Shown here piece after piece: positions 42,132-50,237 of a stretch of 64,000 nucleotides of DNA. A model generated the notes under the pieces. The model was not told the DNA's origin and did no database searches. It saw only the letters and a list, made by a program, of their open reading frames with translations. The stretch covers positions 2,480,001 to 2,544,000 of the forward strand of contig NZ_JAIFAG010000001.1 of the NCBI RefSeq assembly GCF_020012125.1, written 5' to 3'. Both the position numbers and the translations under genes were made by a program. Origin of the DNA: Hymenobacter psoromatis (lineage in GTDB: Bacteria; Bacteroidota; Bacteroidia; Cytophagales; Hymenobacteraceae). Within the stretch, counting starts at the first letter, position 1. Every line of letters starts with the position of its first letter.

Positions 42132-44354
42132 TTAATTCTCATCCACGTGAATATTAAACGTCGAGGACTTCCCCTGGCCGCTCACCGGCTGGCCCAGCAG
42201 CTGGCGGTAGCGCGCCACCTGGGTCGGCGTGAGGGCTCGGCCATTCACCCTACCCCCCTTGTCGTTGAGGCTGAAGGAAAAGCTACGGTCATTTTTCCCA
42301 ATCAGGCCATCCTGGCGCAGAGCGGCGCGCAATTCCTCCGTTTTGGGCGCAGGTGCGGGCGGCGGTGGGGTCTGTGGCAACGGTGGCCCCGTTTGGGCCA
42401 TTGGGGCGCGGGGCGGAACGGGCATTGGAGGCGTCTGCCCGTCCCCGCGCTCTAGTGCGCGCAGCTCGGCCGCGTCGGCGGCCAGGCGGGCGCGTAGCTC
42501 GGCGCGGCGGGTATTAGTTTCGGCCAAGCGGCCATTAGCTTCGGCGCGACGGATGTTGGCTTCGGCCTGGTCATCAGCCAAGCGGCTATCAGCTTCGGCG
42601 CGGCGGATATTGGCTTCGGCATGGCGGATATTAGCTTCAGTTTGGTCGGCAGCATTATCATCAACAGTCTGGCTATTGATATCAAAACGCAGGCGGTTGC
42701 GCAACGACCGACGGATAGTATCGCGGTCAAAGTCGAACTGAAAATGCTGGAACTGCTGGCCCATTTCGGCCTGAAAGGTCTGCATCCGCTGCTGAAGCTT
42801 CGCCATTTCGCGCTGCATCTGCTGGCGCTGCTCCTCGTTCAGGCTCGGGTTGCGCTGGGCCTTGGCCAGCTCGCGCTGGGCGCGGCTCGTCAGCTCATCC
42901 GTGGAAAAATCGAAGCTTAGCGAGAGTCGCTCGGGGCCGGCGGCCGGGCCGGGCACCTGCACTATTTCCGTACTGGCGACTTTGCCGGGCTTGTGTTTCT
43001 TGCCCGCCGAGGCAGTTTCTACCGGTTGGCCGTCCACGGTCAGGCTCACTACCCGGCCTTTCTTATCCTTCTCCATCACGACCGTGCTGGCCCGGCCCCG
43101 GTGCGGGCGCGGCTCCCTGGCTGGCATTTCGTTCTGCTCGGTTTCGGCAATTTCCCGCGGGCTATTGGGCATAATGGGCATAGGAACCGTGGCCCCTCGC
43201 CGGGCCGTATCTCCCGGCGCGGGCACCGTCTGGACCGGCGCAGCCAGGGCGGGGCGGGCGGCCAGCCCTACCCCGGTGCTCAGGCCCAACAGGCCCAGCA
43301 GCGTGAGTGCGCCAGCCAGCAGGCGCTCGCGCAGCGTGGGGGCCGGGGGGCGGCTCAGCACCAGCCGGCGCACCCGCGCCAGCAGCTGGCCCCTACCCCC
43401 GCCGGTGGCCGCCAGCGCCAAGCGCGGCGGGGTGGCCGGGTCGGCGGTGGTCAGCTCAGCCAGGGCGGCCAGGGCGCGGGCCACCCGCAGGCGGTCGCCA
43501 CCACAGAGGGCGGCGGCCTGGTCATCGCAGCAGTTTTCGCGCTCGGCCCGCAGGCGGCCGGCCATAAACCACACCGCCGGGTGGTAGAAAAACAGCACCT
43601 CCACCACCGCCAGGCCCAGGTTTAGCAGGTAGTCGCGGCGCACCACGTGGGCCAGCTCGTGGGCCAGCAGGGCTTCGAGCAGGCTGGGGCTAAGGCCAGC
43701 CACCGCGCCCAGCGGCAGCAGAATGGCCGGGCGCAGGTGGCCCAGCACCAGTGGCCCCGCCACCCGCGCCGACTCCAGCAACGCCACCGGGTGGCGCAGC
43801 CCGGCGCGGGCGGCCAGCGCGGCCAGGCGCTGCTGCCACTCACGGCCCAGCGCCCGCGTACCCGTCCGGCGCAGCCGGTCCGCGTAGAGCAGGCCCCCGG
43901 CCAGCCGGCCGCTCAGCACCACCAGGCCCAGCAGCCAAGCCAGCACCACCAGGGGCAGGTAGGGTTCCAATTGCTGGCGGGTGGCCGCCGGCCAGGATAG
44001 CGGCGCGGCGGGCGCGGCACTGGCTAGGTGGGTGGGCGTCCCTACCCCCCGCAGGGTAGCCGAAGCCAGCGGACCCGGCCCGCCGGCCAGGATTACCGGC
44101 GCGGCTTCGGCGAGCGGCACCGCACGGTCATAATAGTAGCCAAATGTGCCCCCCGCCGCCAGCAGCAGCGTGCCCAGTGCACCCGCCGCCAGGGCGTAGC
44201 GCACCTCGGCGCGGTGGCGGCGCAGCAGCGGCAGCGCCCCGGCCAGCAGTAGCGCCAGCACCCCACCCTGCCACAGTGAGTGCAGCAGCGCGTACCCTAC
44301 CCCCCGCACCAGGGCGGGCGATAGCACTTCGTTAAGCCACGGGAGCGTCGTCAT
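42132..44354 (-). CDS. BlaR1/MecR1-type M56 metallopeptidase with coiled-coil C-terminus
   Basis: This 740-residue protein has four or more N-terminal membrane helices (to about 320). The gluzincin-like M56 site is in LLAHELAHVVRRDYLLNL (HExxH near residue 222), with ERENCCDDQAA giving the third ligand. M56 receptors detect beta-lactams or cell-wall stress and cleave BlaI-type repressors. Instead of a penicillin-binding sensor it has a long soluble part with two repeat patterns: a charged stretch EEQRQQMQREMAKLQQRM, and tandem 7-residue units EANIRRA, RAEADSRLAD. The region is probably a coiled coil of unknown sensing role. The start overlaps the end of blaI by 23 bases. Confidence 0.9.
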   Translation of the reverse strand: MTTLPWLNEVLSPALVRGVGYALLHSLWQGGVLALLLAGALPLLRRHRAEVRYALAAGALGTLLLAAGGTFGYYYDRAVPLAEAAPVILAGGPGPLASATLRGVGTPTHLASAAPAAPLSWPAATRQQLEPYLPLVVLAWLLGLVVLSGRLAGGLLYADRLRRTGTRALGREWQQRLAALAARAGLRHPVALLESARVAGPLVLGHLRPAILLPLGAVAGLSPSLLEALLAHELAHVVRRDYLLNLGLAVVEVLFFYHPAVWFMAGRLRAERENCCDDQAAALCGGDRLRVARALAALAELTTADPATPPRLALAATGGGRGQLLARVRRLVLSRPPAPTLRERLLAGALTLLGLLGLSTGVGLAARPALAAPVQTVPAPGDTARRGATVPMPIMPNSPREIAETEQNEMPAREPRPHRGRASTVVMEKDKKGRVVSLTVDGQPVETASAGKKHKPGKVASTEIVQVPGPAAGPERLSLSFDFSTDELTSRAQRELAKAQRNPSLNEEQRQQMQREMAKLQQRMQTFQAEMGQQFQHFQFDFDRDTIRRSLRNRLRFDINSQTVDDNAADQTEANIRHAEANIRRAEADSRLADDQAEANIRRAEANGRLAETNTRRAELRARLAADAAELRALERGDGQTPPMPVPPRAPMAQTGPPLPQTPPPPAPAPKTEELRAALRQDGLIGKNDRSFSFSLNDKGGRVNGRALTPTQVARYRQLLGQPVSGQGKSSTFNIHVDEN

Positions 44355-44760
44355 CGGAATTGGAAGTTAAGGAGTTAGCGTTTTGAATCTCAATATCGTT
44401 GAGTAGGCGGCGAATCTGGGCCAGCTCGTCGGCCGAGGTCTTGCGGTGGCCCAGGGCCTGCAGCACCAGCTTCAGGGCCGAGCCGCCGAAGGTGGCCGCC
44501 ACGAACTTATCCAGGAGCAGCCCTTGGGTATCGTGCTCGCGCACAGCGGCCCGGTAGATGTGGCTGCGGCCCTCGTCGTCGCGCTGCACGAGGCCCTTTT
44601 CCAGCATCAGCTGCATAATTTTTAGGGTCGTGGTGTAGCCGATTTCTCGCTGCCGGCTCAGCTGCTCGTTCACGGTGCGCACCGTGGCCGGGCCGTGCTG
44701 CCAGAGCACATGCAGGATTTCCAGCTCGGCATCCGTCGGTTTAGGGATTGGCTTGGGCAT
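44332..44760 (-). CDS. BlaI/MecI-type winged-helix repressor
   Basis: The 142 residues begin with a winged-helix DNA-binding domain: PTDAELEILHVLWQHGPATVRTVNEQL, then REIGYTTTLKIMQLMLEKGLVQRDDEGRSHIY (about 5-75). A C-terminal dimerisation part includes the cleavage region near LLDKFVAATFGGSALKLV. Such repressors bind TACGA-type dyads and are cut by the coupled M56 protease. Three such dyads lie 23 to 97 bases upstream of its start, so it likely represses itself and the next gene. Confidence 0.93.
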   Translation of the reverse strand: MPKPIPKPTDAELEILHVLWQHGPATVRTVNEQLSRQREIGYTTTLKIMQLMLEKGLVQRDDEGRSHIYRAAVREHDTQGLLLDKFVAATFGGSALKLVLQALGHRKTSADELAQIRRLLNDIEIQNANSLTSNSDDDAPVA

Positions 44761-44782
44761 GGGAAAGGCGGGAAAAGTTCAG

Positions 44783-44857
44783 TACGAAATAGTTCGTAGG
44801 TCAAAGATTATACGAAACTTGTCGTACTTGCAAAAGCAATGTACGAAACTTGTCGTA
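44783..44857. promoter_or_regulatory. Three operator dyads of the BlaI-type repressor
   Basis: Three 16-base near-palindromes of form TACGA-N6-TCGTA lie at 44783-44798 (TACGAAATAGTTCGTA), 44811-44826 and 44842-44857 (both TACGAAACTTGTCGTA). Centre spacings are 28 and 31 bases, close to three helical turns. The arrangement is typical of cooperative repressor binding. The middle copy falls between the -33 and -7 elements of the blaI promoter, so binding would block RNA polymerase. Confidence 0.8.
44802..44834 (-). promoter_or_regulatory. Promoter of the blaI-blaR1 operon
   Basis: On the minus strand TTTG (44834-44831), 20 bases, then TAATCTTTG (44810-44802) resembles TTTG-N20-TAnnTTTG, the -7 having one extra base. 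The transcription start would fall near 44796, inside the operator at 44783-44798, so both flanking operators and the central one can repress. Confidence 0.55.
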
Positions 44858-45018
44858 TTACGGCTTAACTTTCTGTTTTTCACCAGATTATTTTTAGCTG
44901 CTTCGCGGAAGGCAACCATAGCCGTCCGCTAATCGGTTTAGGAATTCAACCAAGCAGCGGGGTACTCCCTAACCAAGTAGCCGCCGGGTAGCCAACCTTT
45001 ACTGCTTCTAGCAGCCCC

Positions 45019-45888
45019 ATGAACGCGACCATTCCCGTTTTTCAACTGAATGCGCTGGCCGAAGCCCAGGAAAGGCCGGCAGTGTTCTTCGTGGGGCCTG
45101 ATTCCCGGCCGACGCCCCACCTACCCCTCGACCGGCCGTACCGCAGCGATTTTTACAAGATTGGCCTCTGCCTGCGCGGCAGCGCCCGCCTGCAAGTCAA
45201 CCTCGAAACCTACGAACTAGCCCCAGCTTCGCTGGTGGTGCTTTCGCCCCACGGCATCAAGCAGTGGGGCTTTCGGTCGGCCGACTGCGCGGCGCTCAAC
45301 CTTTTTTTCACGAAGGAATTTGTGGCGGCGGGCGGCGGGCTAAACCCGGATGACTTCGCTTTTTTTGAGCGCGATGCCCGCCCCGTGTTCACCCTACCCC
45401 CCGCAGCGGCCGCGAGCCTCGCGGCCCTGCTGCGAACCATTGGGCAGAAATATGAGGCTCCGCACGTGTATCGGGAGGAAATTTTGCGCAGCTTCCTCCA
45501 TATTCTGCTGCACGAAACGGCACCGCTCTACGAGGCGCAGCACCGGGCCGCGCCCGCCGGGCGGACGCGCGGCCAGTTGATTACCGCCGAATTTAAGCAG
45601 CTGGTCCACAGGCACTACGCCACCGAGCGGAGCCTGACTTTTTACGCCGACCAGCTGTGCATCACCCCCAAGCACCTCGCCGAAACCGTGCAAGCGGCCA
45701 CTGGCAAGCGCGCCGGGGCGTGGCTGGCCGAAGCCGTGCTGCTGGAGGCCCACGTGCTGCTGCAAAACCCTGCCCTCCCCATCGGCCAGATTGCGGCGGC
45801 GCTGCACTTTGCCGACCCGTCCACATTCGGGCGGTTTTTTCGCCGCCACACCGGGCTGACGCCGGCCCGCTACCGGCAGCAGTTGTGA
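45019..45888 (+). CDS. AraC-family transcriptional regulator
   Basis: The 289-residue protein has an N-terminal cupin-like sensing region (about 15-170; LCLRGSARLQVNLETYELAPASLVVLSPHGIKQW). The C-terminal AraC double helix-turn-helix (about 190-289) includes FYADQLCITPKHLAETVQAATGKRAGAWL and LPIGQIAAALHFADPSTFGRFFRRHTGLTPARYR. It is encoded divergently from blaI and just upstream of an SDR gene, with two direct repeats between them, so it probably controls that oxidoreductase. Ligand unknown. Confidence 0.9.
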   Translation: MNATIPVFQLNALAEAQERPAVFFVGPDSRPTPHLPLDRPYRSDFYKIGLCLRGSARLQVNLETYELAPASLVVLSPHGIKQWGFRSADCAALNLFFTKEFVAAGGGLNPDDFAFFERDARPVFTLPPAAAASLAALLRTIGQKYEAPHVYREEILRSFLHILLHETAPLYEAQHRAAPAGRTRGQLITAEFKQLVHRHYATERSLTFYADQLCITPKHLAETVQAATGKRAGAWLAEAVLLEAHVLLQNPALPIGQIAAALHFADPSTFGRFFRRHTGLTPARYRQQL

Positions 45889-45943
45889 CGGTGGGCTACC
45901 GCCAGAGCAGACCACTTTAGCCTGCGTTATGTCGTCGCAAAAG

Positions 45944-45982
45944 TGAGCCGCTCAACAAATGGTTTTTGAGCCGCTCAACAAA
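45944..45982. promoter_or_regulatory. Tandem 16-base direct repeats, possible AraC sites
   Basis: TGAGCCGCTCAACAAA occurs at 45944-45959 and 45967-45982, exactly, with a period of 23 bases (about two helical turns). They lie between the AraC regulator and the SDR gene at 46038. Two direct half-sites on one helix face are the usual arrangement for AraC-family operators. Confidence 0.6.
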
Positions 45983-46037
45983 GCTAGCCCTCGCATTCAC
46001 CCGGACCTTTGCCGGGCAATCAACTCGCACATATACG

Positions 46038-46949
46038 ATGTGGACTACGCAGAATATGCCGGACCTGACTGGCAAAACTGTTCTCGTTACGGGGGCGAAT
46101 ACGGGGATTGGCTACGAAACGGCGCTGGCTTTTTATCGGGCCGGTGCGCACGTGGTGCTGGCCTGCCGCAGCCTCGACAACGCCCGGCAGGCCCAGGCGG
46201 CCATGCAAGAGCAACCCGGCCGCGCCGGCACGCTGGCCGTGGCGCAGCTGGATTTGGCCAGCCTGCGCCAGGTCCACCAGTTTGCCGACGCTTTTCGGCA
46301 GCAGTATCCGCAGCTGCACGTGCTGGTCAATAATGCCGGCGTGCTGGCCCCGCCGCTTGCCAGCACTACCGCCGAAGGCTACGAGCTGCAGTTTGGCGTG
46401 AATTTTCTGGGGCACTTTGCCCTGACCGGCCATTTGTATTTCTTGCTCAACCATACGCCCGGCGCGCGGGTGGTGACCGTGACCAGCATGGGCTACCTCG
46501 ACGGCCGCCTCGATTTCGCTAATTTACAGTCGGAAAACGGGTATGACGCCCTGCGCGAGTACCGACAGAGCAAGCTGGCCAACCTGCTGTTTGCCCTGGA
46601 ACTTCAGCGCCGGATTAGGGCCATACATGGGCGGGTGCAGTCGCTCGCCGCCCAGCCCGGCGCGAACCGCACCTCCTGGGTCAAGGACATCAGCCCCGAG
46701 TACCTGGCCGCCGCCGAGGCGCGCTGGGGCGGCCCAGCAATGGAACCCTGGCAGGGAGCCCTGACTTCGCTCTACGCGGCCGTCGCCGCCGAGGCCGCAG
46801 GCGGCAAGCTCTACAGCCCCGACCAGAACGGCGGCTTCCGGGGCTACCCGGCCGAAGCCAGCATCGCGCCGCACGCCCTGAACGAGCCCGTAGCCCAGGC
46901 GCTCTGGCAGCTCGCTGAGCAGGCCACCGGCCTTGTTTTTCCGACGTAA
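46038..46949 (+). CDS. Short-chain dehydrogenase/reductase
   Basis: The 303 residues show SDR motifs: TVLVTGANTGIGYETALAF (TGxxxGxG, NAD(P) binding, near 14-23), DLAS, VNNAGVL, and the catalytic Ser in TSMGYLDG with Tyr-x-x-x-Lys in EYRQSKLAN. The architecture is that of retinol/light-dependent protochlorophyllide reductase-like SDRs. Substrate is unknown. The ATG at 46038 begins the conserved region; 24 upstream codons lie in the regulatory repeats. It is grouped with AraC regulators on both sides. Confidence 0.88.
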   Translation: MWTTQNMPDLTGKTVLVTGANTGIGYETALAFYRAGAHVVLACRSLDNARQAQAAMQEQPGRAGTLAVAQLDLASLRQVHQFADAFRQQYPQLHVLVNNAGVLAPPLASTTAEGYELQFGVNFLGHFALTGHLYFLLNHTPGARVVTVTSMGYLDGRLDFANLQSENGYDALREYRQSKLANLLFALELQRRIRAIHGRVQSLAAQPGANRTSWVKDISPEYLAAAEARWGGPAMEPWQGALTSLYAAVAAEAAGGKLYSPDQNGGFRGYPAEASIAPHALNEPVAQALWQLAEQATGLVFPT

Positions 46950-46966
46950 CGACCCGCGCTCTGTCC

Positions 46967-47779
46967 ATGTCTGCTCCTTTAGGCCCGGCGGCGGCCTCTC
47001 GCATCAGCTATGCCTGCTACGGCCACTGCCGCCGGACGGGCGAGCAGTTCGTGCCGCAGCACGTGTTCAGCCACCAGCTGGCCGGGCAAACGGTGGTCAG
47101 CGACGGTGACCAAACCCACGTGTTCGCGCCCGGTTCCTTCCGGCTGATTCGCCGCAACCACCTGTTTAAGTTCACGAAGCAGCCCCCGGCCAGCGGGGGC
47201 GATTTTCGCACAGTGGCCGTGTGCCTGGGCCAATCGGTGCTCCAGGCCCTCAGCCAGGAGCAAGGCTACCCGGCGGGGCACGCGCCACCGGCCCCGGCTA
47301 TTTGGTCGCTGACTCCCAACACCTTGTTGGAGAGCTACTTCGAGTCGCTGCGGCCTTACCAGCAGCTGGTCCACTTCCCGCTACCCCTGCAAGACCTCAA
47401 GGTGCGCGAGGCGGCGCTGCTGCTGTTGCAAGCCACGCCGGCTTTGCAAGCCGTGCTGTTCGATTTTGCCGAGCCGGGGAAGCTTGACCTGGCCGCGTTC
47501 ATGGAAAAGAACTTTCGTTTCAACGTGAACCTGAGCCGGTTTGCGTACCTGACGGGCCGCAGCCTGGCTACTTTTAAGCGGGATTTCGCGCGGCTGTTCC
47601 GGCAGCCGCCCAGCCGCTGGCTGGTGCAGCGCCGCCTGCGGGAAGCCCGCTTTCTGCTGTTAGAAAAGGGGCAAACGCCGGCGCAGGTGTACCTCGAAGT
47701 GGGCTTTGAGGACCTGTCGCACTTTTCGTTTGCCTTCAAAAAAGCCTACGGGCTGGCTCCGTCCCGGCTGGGGGGGTAG
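46967..47779 (+). CDS. AraC-family transcriptional regulator (ExsA-like)
   Basis: The 270-residue protein has an N-terminal domain with VFSHQLAGQTVVSDG and AVCLGQSVLQALSQEQGY. The C-terminal AraC HTH pair is NLSRFAYLTGRSLATFKRDFARLFRQPPSRWLVQRRL and EKGQTPAQVYLEVGFEDLSHFSFAFKKAYGLAPSRL. The N-terminal region resembles the ExsA/PA-type ligand-binding domain rather than a cupin. It starts 17 bases after the SDR gene and ends about 110 bases before the NmrA-like gene, so it may regulate both oxidoreductases. Confidence 0.88.
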   Translation: MSAPLGPAAASRISYACYGHCRRTGEQFVPQHVFSHQLAGQTVVSDGDQTHVFAPGSFRLIRRNHLFKFTKQPPASGGDFRTVAVCLGQSVLQALSQEQGYPAGHAPPAPAIWSLTPNTLLESYFESLRPYQQLVHFPLPLQDLKVREAALLLLQATPALQAVLFDFAEPGKLDLAAFMEKNFRFNVNLSRFAYLTGRSLATFKRDFARLFRQPPSRWLVQRRLREARFLLLEKGQTPAQVYLEVGFEDLSHFSFAFKKAYGLAPSRLGG

Positions 47780-47890
47780 GCAAGCCAGCCTCCGCCATCA
47801 GCCGTCCGCTGCGCGATTGCCGCACTTGGGCCCGCTTTTTCCGCCGTTTGGCCCTTTCGCACCGGGGTAGGCAACGCGGACCTTTGCGCC

Positions 47891-48787
47891 ATGAAAATTA
47901 TCGTCACTGGTTCCCTCGGGAACATCAGCCAACCGCTGGCCACCGAGCTGGTGGGGCAGGGCCACGCCGTTACGGTTATCAGCAGCAGCCCCGCCCGGCG
48001 GGCCGCCATCGCGGCCCTGGGGGCCACCGCCGCCATCGGCTCGCTGGAAGACGCGGACTTCCTGGCCACCACCTGCGCGGGGGCCGATGCCGTGTACGCG
48101 ATGGTGCCGCCCAACTTTGCCGCGCCCGATTTGCGGGGCTATTTCCAGCGCCTCGGCCGCCACTACGCGCGGGCCATCCGGCGGGCGGGCGTGCCGCGGG
48201 TGGTGCAGCTCAGCAGCTGGGGAGCCGACCGCGACCACGGCACCGGCAACATCCTGGGGCCGCACGACGTGGAGGAAATCCTGGCGGCGGTGCCCGGCCT
48301 GGCGCTCACGCACCTGCGCCCTACCACCTTCTACACCAACTACTACGGGTTTTTGGGCCTTATAAAAAACGCCGGCTTCCTGGGAGCCAATATCGCGGGC
48401 AGCCACCGGGGAGCGCTGGTGCATCCGCGCGATATTGCCGCTGCTGCCGCCGCAGAGCTGACTAACCCCGCCGCGCCCGGCCGCACCGTGCGCTACGTAG
48501 CCAGCGACGAGCGAACTTCCGACGAAGTAGCGCACGTGCTGGGGGCCGCCATCGGCCGGCCCGACCTGCATTGGGTGGAATTTTCGGACAAGCAAATGCG
48601 CGAAAACCTCCTCCGAAACGGCCTACCCCCCCGCACTGCCGATGGCGTGGTGGACATCTACATCAGCCTGCGCACTGGCCAACTGGGCGCGGATTATGAG
48701 CGCCACAAGCCCGCCCTGGGCCAGGTGAAGCTGGAAGATTTTGCTCAGGAGTTCGCGGCCGCCTACCAGCGCACCGGGCAGCAATAG
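47891..48787 (+). CDS. NmrA/QorB-type NAD(P)-binding protein
   Basis: The 298 residues start MKIIVTGSLGNISQPLATELVGQGH, the nucleotide-binding glycine-rich loop of atypical SDRs, with DFLATTCAGADAVYAMVPPNF and VQLSSWGADR as the following strands. NmrA-like proteins sense or oxidise/reduce NAD(P)H-linked substrates. A GACCTTTG box 5 bases before the ATG could make this mRNA nearly leaderless. It lies downstream of the second AraC regulator. Confidence 0.85.
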   Translation: MKIIVTGSLGNISQPLATELVGQGHAVTVISSSPARRAAIAALGATAAIGSLEDADFLATTCAGADAVYAMVPPNFAAPDLRGYFQRLGRHYARAIRRAGVPRVVQLSSWGADRDHGTGNILGPHDVEEILAAVPGLALTHLRPTTFYTNYYGFLGLIKNAGFLGANIAGSHRGALVHPRDIAAAAAAELTNPAAPGRTVRYVASDERTSDEVAHVLGAAIGRPDLHWVEFSDKQMRENLLRNGLPPRTADGVVDIYISLRTGQLGADYERHKPALGQVKLEDFAQEFAAAYQRTGQQ

Positions 48788-48815
48788 CCGGGGCCAGCCA
48801 GCGTTGAAAACGCCC

Positions 48816-49187
48816 CTACCCTACCCCTACCTTCCGCTTGCGGGCCAGCGTGACCCGCGCCCGGTGGCAGATGCCGCCCAGCGGCGGGTTGAACTTGGAA
48901 ACGCTCACCTCGGCCCGGCGCACCTGCCCGAACTCCTGCATCACGCGGTCGAGGATGCGGTGGGCCAGGTGCTCCAGCAGGCGGGCGGGGCGCTGCATTT
49001 CTTCGAACACCACGCGGTAGAGCACCTCGTAGTTCACGGTTTCGGCCAGCTTGTCGGAGGTCCCGGCGGCGTGCAGGTCAGTGCGCAGGCGCAGGTCTAC
49101 CCCGTACTTATTGCCGATTTTCTGCTCCTCGTCGTAGTAGCCGTGGAAGGCAAAAAATTCGAGTCCTTCGAGCGAAATCTGGCCCAT
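48816..49187 (-). CDS. folB: Dihydroneopterin aldolase
   Basis: FolB cleaves dihydroneopterin to hydroxymethyl-dihydropterin and glycolaldehyde in folate synthesis. The 123 residues include LEFFAFHGYYDEEQKIGNKYGVDL, TVNYEVLYRVV, LLEHLAHRILDRVM with the conserved glutamate, and the catalytic lysine in VSVSKFNPPLGG. It is separate from other folate genes here. Confidence 0.93.
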   Translation of the reverse strand: MGQISLEGLEFFAFHGYYDEEQKIGNKYGVDLRLRTDLHAAGTSDKLAETVNYEVLYRVVFEEMQRPARLLEHLAHRILDRVMQEFGQVRRAEVSVSKFNPPLGGICHRARVTLARKRKVGVG

Positions 49188-49221
49188 AATTTTAGCGGTT
49201 ATCTTTCGTTTTGATTACTAG

Positions 49222-49310
49222 CTGCTGTTACGTCGTTGCTTTCTGGAAGCGGCTTCAGGGGAATAGCGCGATTTACAAAAATCGCGCTGCTGCTTATTGC
49301 GTAACAGCAG
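49222..49310. repeat. Inverted repeat between folB and the phosphatase gene
   Basis: GCTGCTGTTACG (49221-49232) pairs with CGTAACAGCAG(G) near 49300-49310, and inside are TAGCGCGATTT/AAATCGCGCT arms (49264-49287). The nested layout resembles a cruciform. It differs in sequence from the CCTTGC family. Confidence 0.6.
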
Positions 49311-49355
49311 GCACTACTAAGGCTATTTAGGCAGGAGCCAAGAGCCCCATAACCA

Positions 49356-49931
49356 TCAGTGCGTCTGGCCCATTGGACGGCCCACTGCGGCCGGGGGGGT
49401 AGGCACCGGGGCTGCGCCGTAGTGGCTCATACTGAGCCGGGCGGGCTCGTTGGGGCGCAGCTCTACTTTGAAGAGGTAGTCGTATTCCGCGTCCTTAATT
49501 TCGGTGAGGGCGGTCTGCACGCCCAAGGCCTTGAGCAGGGGCAGCAACGTGTTGGAATGGCCCACCACAACCACTGTTTTGCCCGCGTAGTCTTGGTAAA
49601 TGTGAACAGCCAGCGCGTCGGGAGCTTGGGCATTATACGACTGCGGCACCAGGCCAACAGCTTGGGCCAGTGGGGCCAGCGTAGCGCGGGCGCGGCGGGT
49701 ATCGGTGGTGAAAAGGGCGGCGGGGTGGCGGCGGGCCAGGCGCTTGGCCAGCAGCCGGGCGCGGGCCTCGCCGGCGGGCGTCAGGGCGGGGTCGTCGGCC
49801 CCGGCGGTGGGGTCCTTTTCAGCGTGGCGCACGAGGTAAATAGTGGTAACGGGCGGCTTAGACGCGGCGTGACTACTTGCCGTCAGGCCCAGCAGCAGGC
49901 TGATAAGCAAGGGCAAAAAACTGATTTTCAT
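49356..49931 (-). CDS. Secreted histidine-phosphatase (SixA/phosphoglycerate mutase-like)
   Basis: The 191-residue protein has a signal peptide (about 1-22, ending SHA), then TTIYLVRHAEKDPTAG with the phosphohistidine RHAEK, and VVVVGHSNTLLPLL with the second catalytic histidine. The family removes phosphate from small metabolites or proteins; here it would act outside the cytoplasm. The ATG at 49931 is preferred to the TTG two codons upstream. Confidence 0.88.
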   Translation of the reverse strand: MKISFLPLLISLLLGLTASSHAASKPPVTTIYLVRHAEKDPTAGADDPALTPAGEARARLLAKRLARRHPAALFTTDTRRARATLAPLAQAVGLVPQSYNAQAPDALAVHIYQDYAGKTVVVVGHSNTLLPLLKALGVQTALTEIKDAEYDYLFKVELRPNEPARLSMSHYGAAPVPTPPAAVGRPMGQTH

Positions 49932-50237
49932 GGACAATCAATTACTTGAAGGCGCTCGGCCAGGTAGCGCGCTCACCAAAGATAACCGCTAGCCCTGAGG
50001 CGCGGCGCGCAACCAGCCTGCGCCGGCGGGGCGGCCCCATTAACGGCCCCGGCGCGGACACTTACTGACTGCGCTCTGCTGGCAAATGATTTTTTTCGGG
50101 AAACAAACCGCCTCGCGGGACGCTATTCCGTTATTTCTTCATCTTCACCAAACAAACAGCAAATCTTCATCTTTGCCTAACGGGCAGGGCCCCAATATTG
50201 CCCCGTCATTTTCCCTTCACCCCTACCCCACTCTGCC
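49932..50237. other. 306-base gap between phosphatase and response-regulator genes
   Basis: The gap contains a GC-rich block and an AT-rich part with TTTTTTTCGGGAAAC. CATCTTTG at about 50169-50176 is one base from a -7 TAnnTTTG, and CCCTACCCC lies at 50221-50229, 9 bases before the response-regulator start. It probably holds divergent promoters; no small gene, RNA or riboswitch is convincing. Confidence 0.35.

Noticed and set aside
42850..43625. Several overlapping antisense frames in the BlaR1-like gene
   Set aside because: They lack starts and motifs and coincide with the coding third positions of the minus-strand gene.
45959..46333. Open frame overlapping the SDR start in another phase
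   Set aside because: It reads through the SDR gene in the wrong frame and shows low-complexity Arg/Ala/Pro content.
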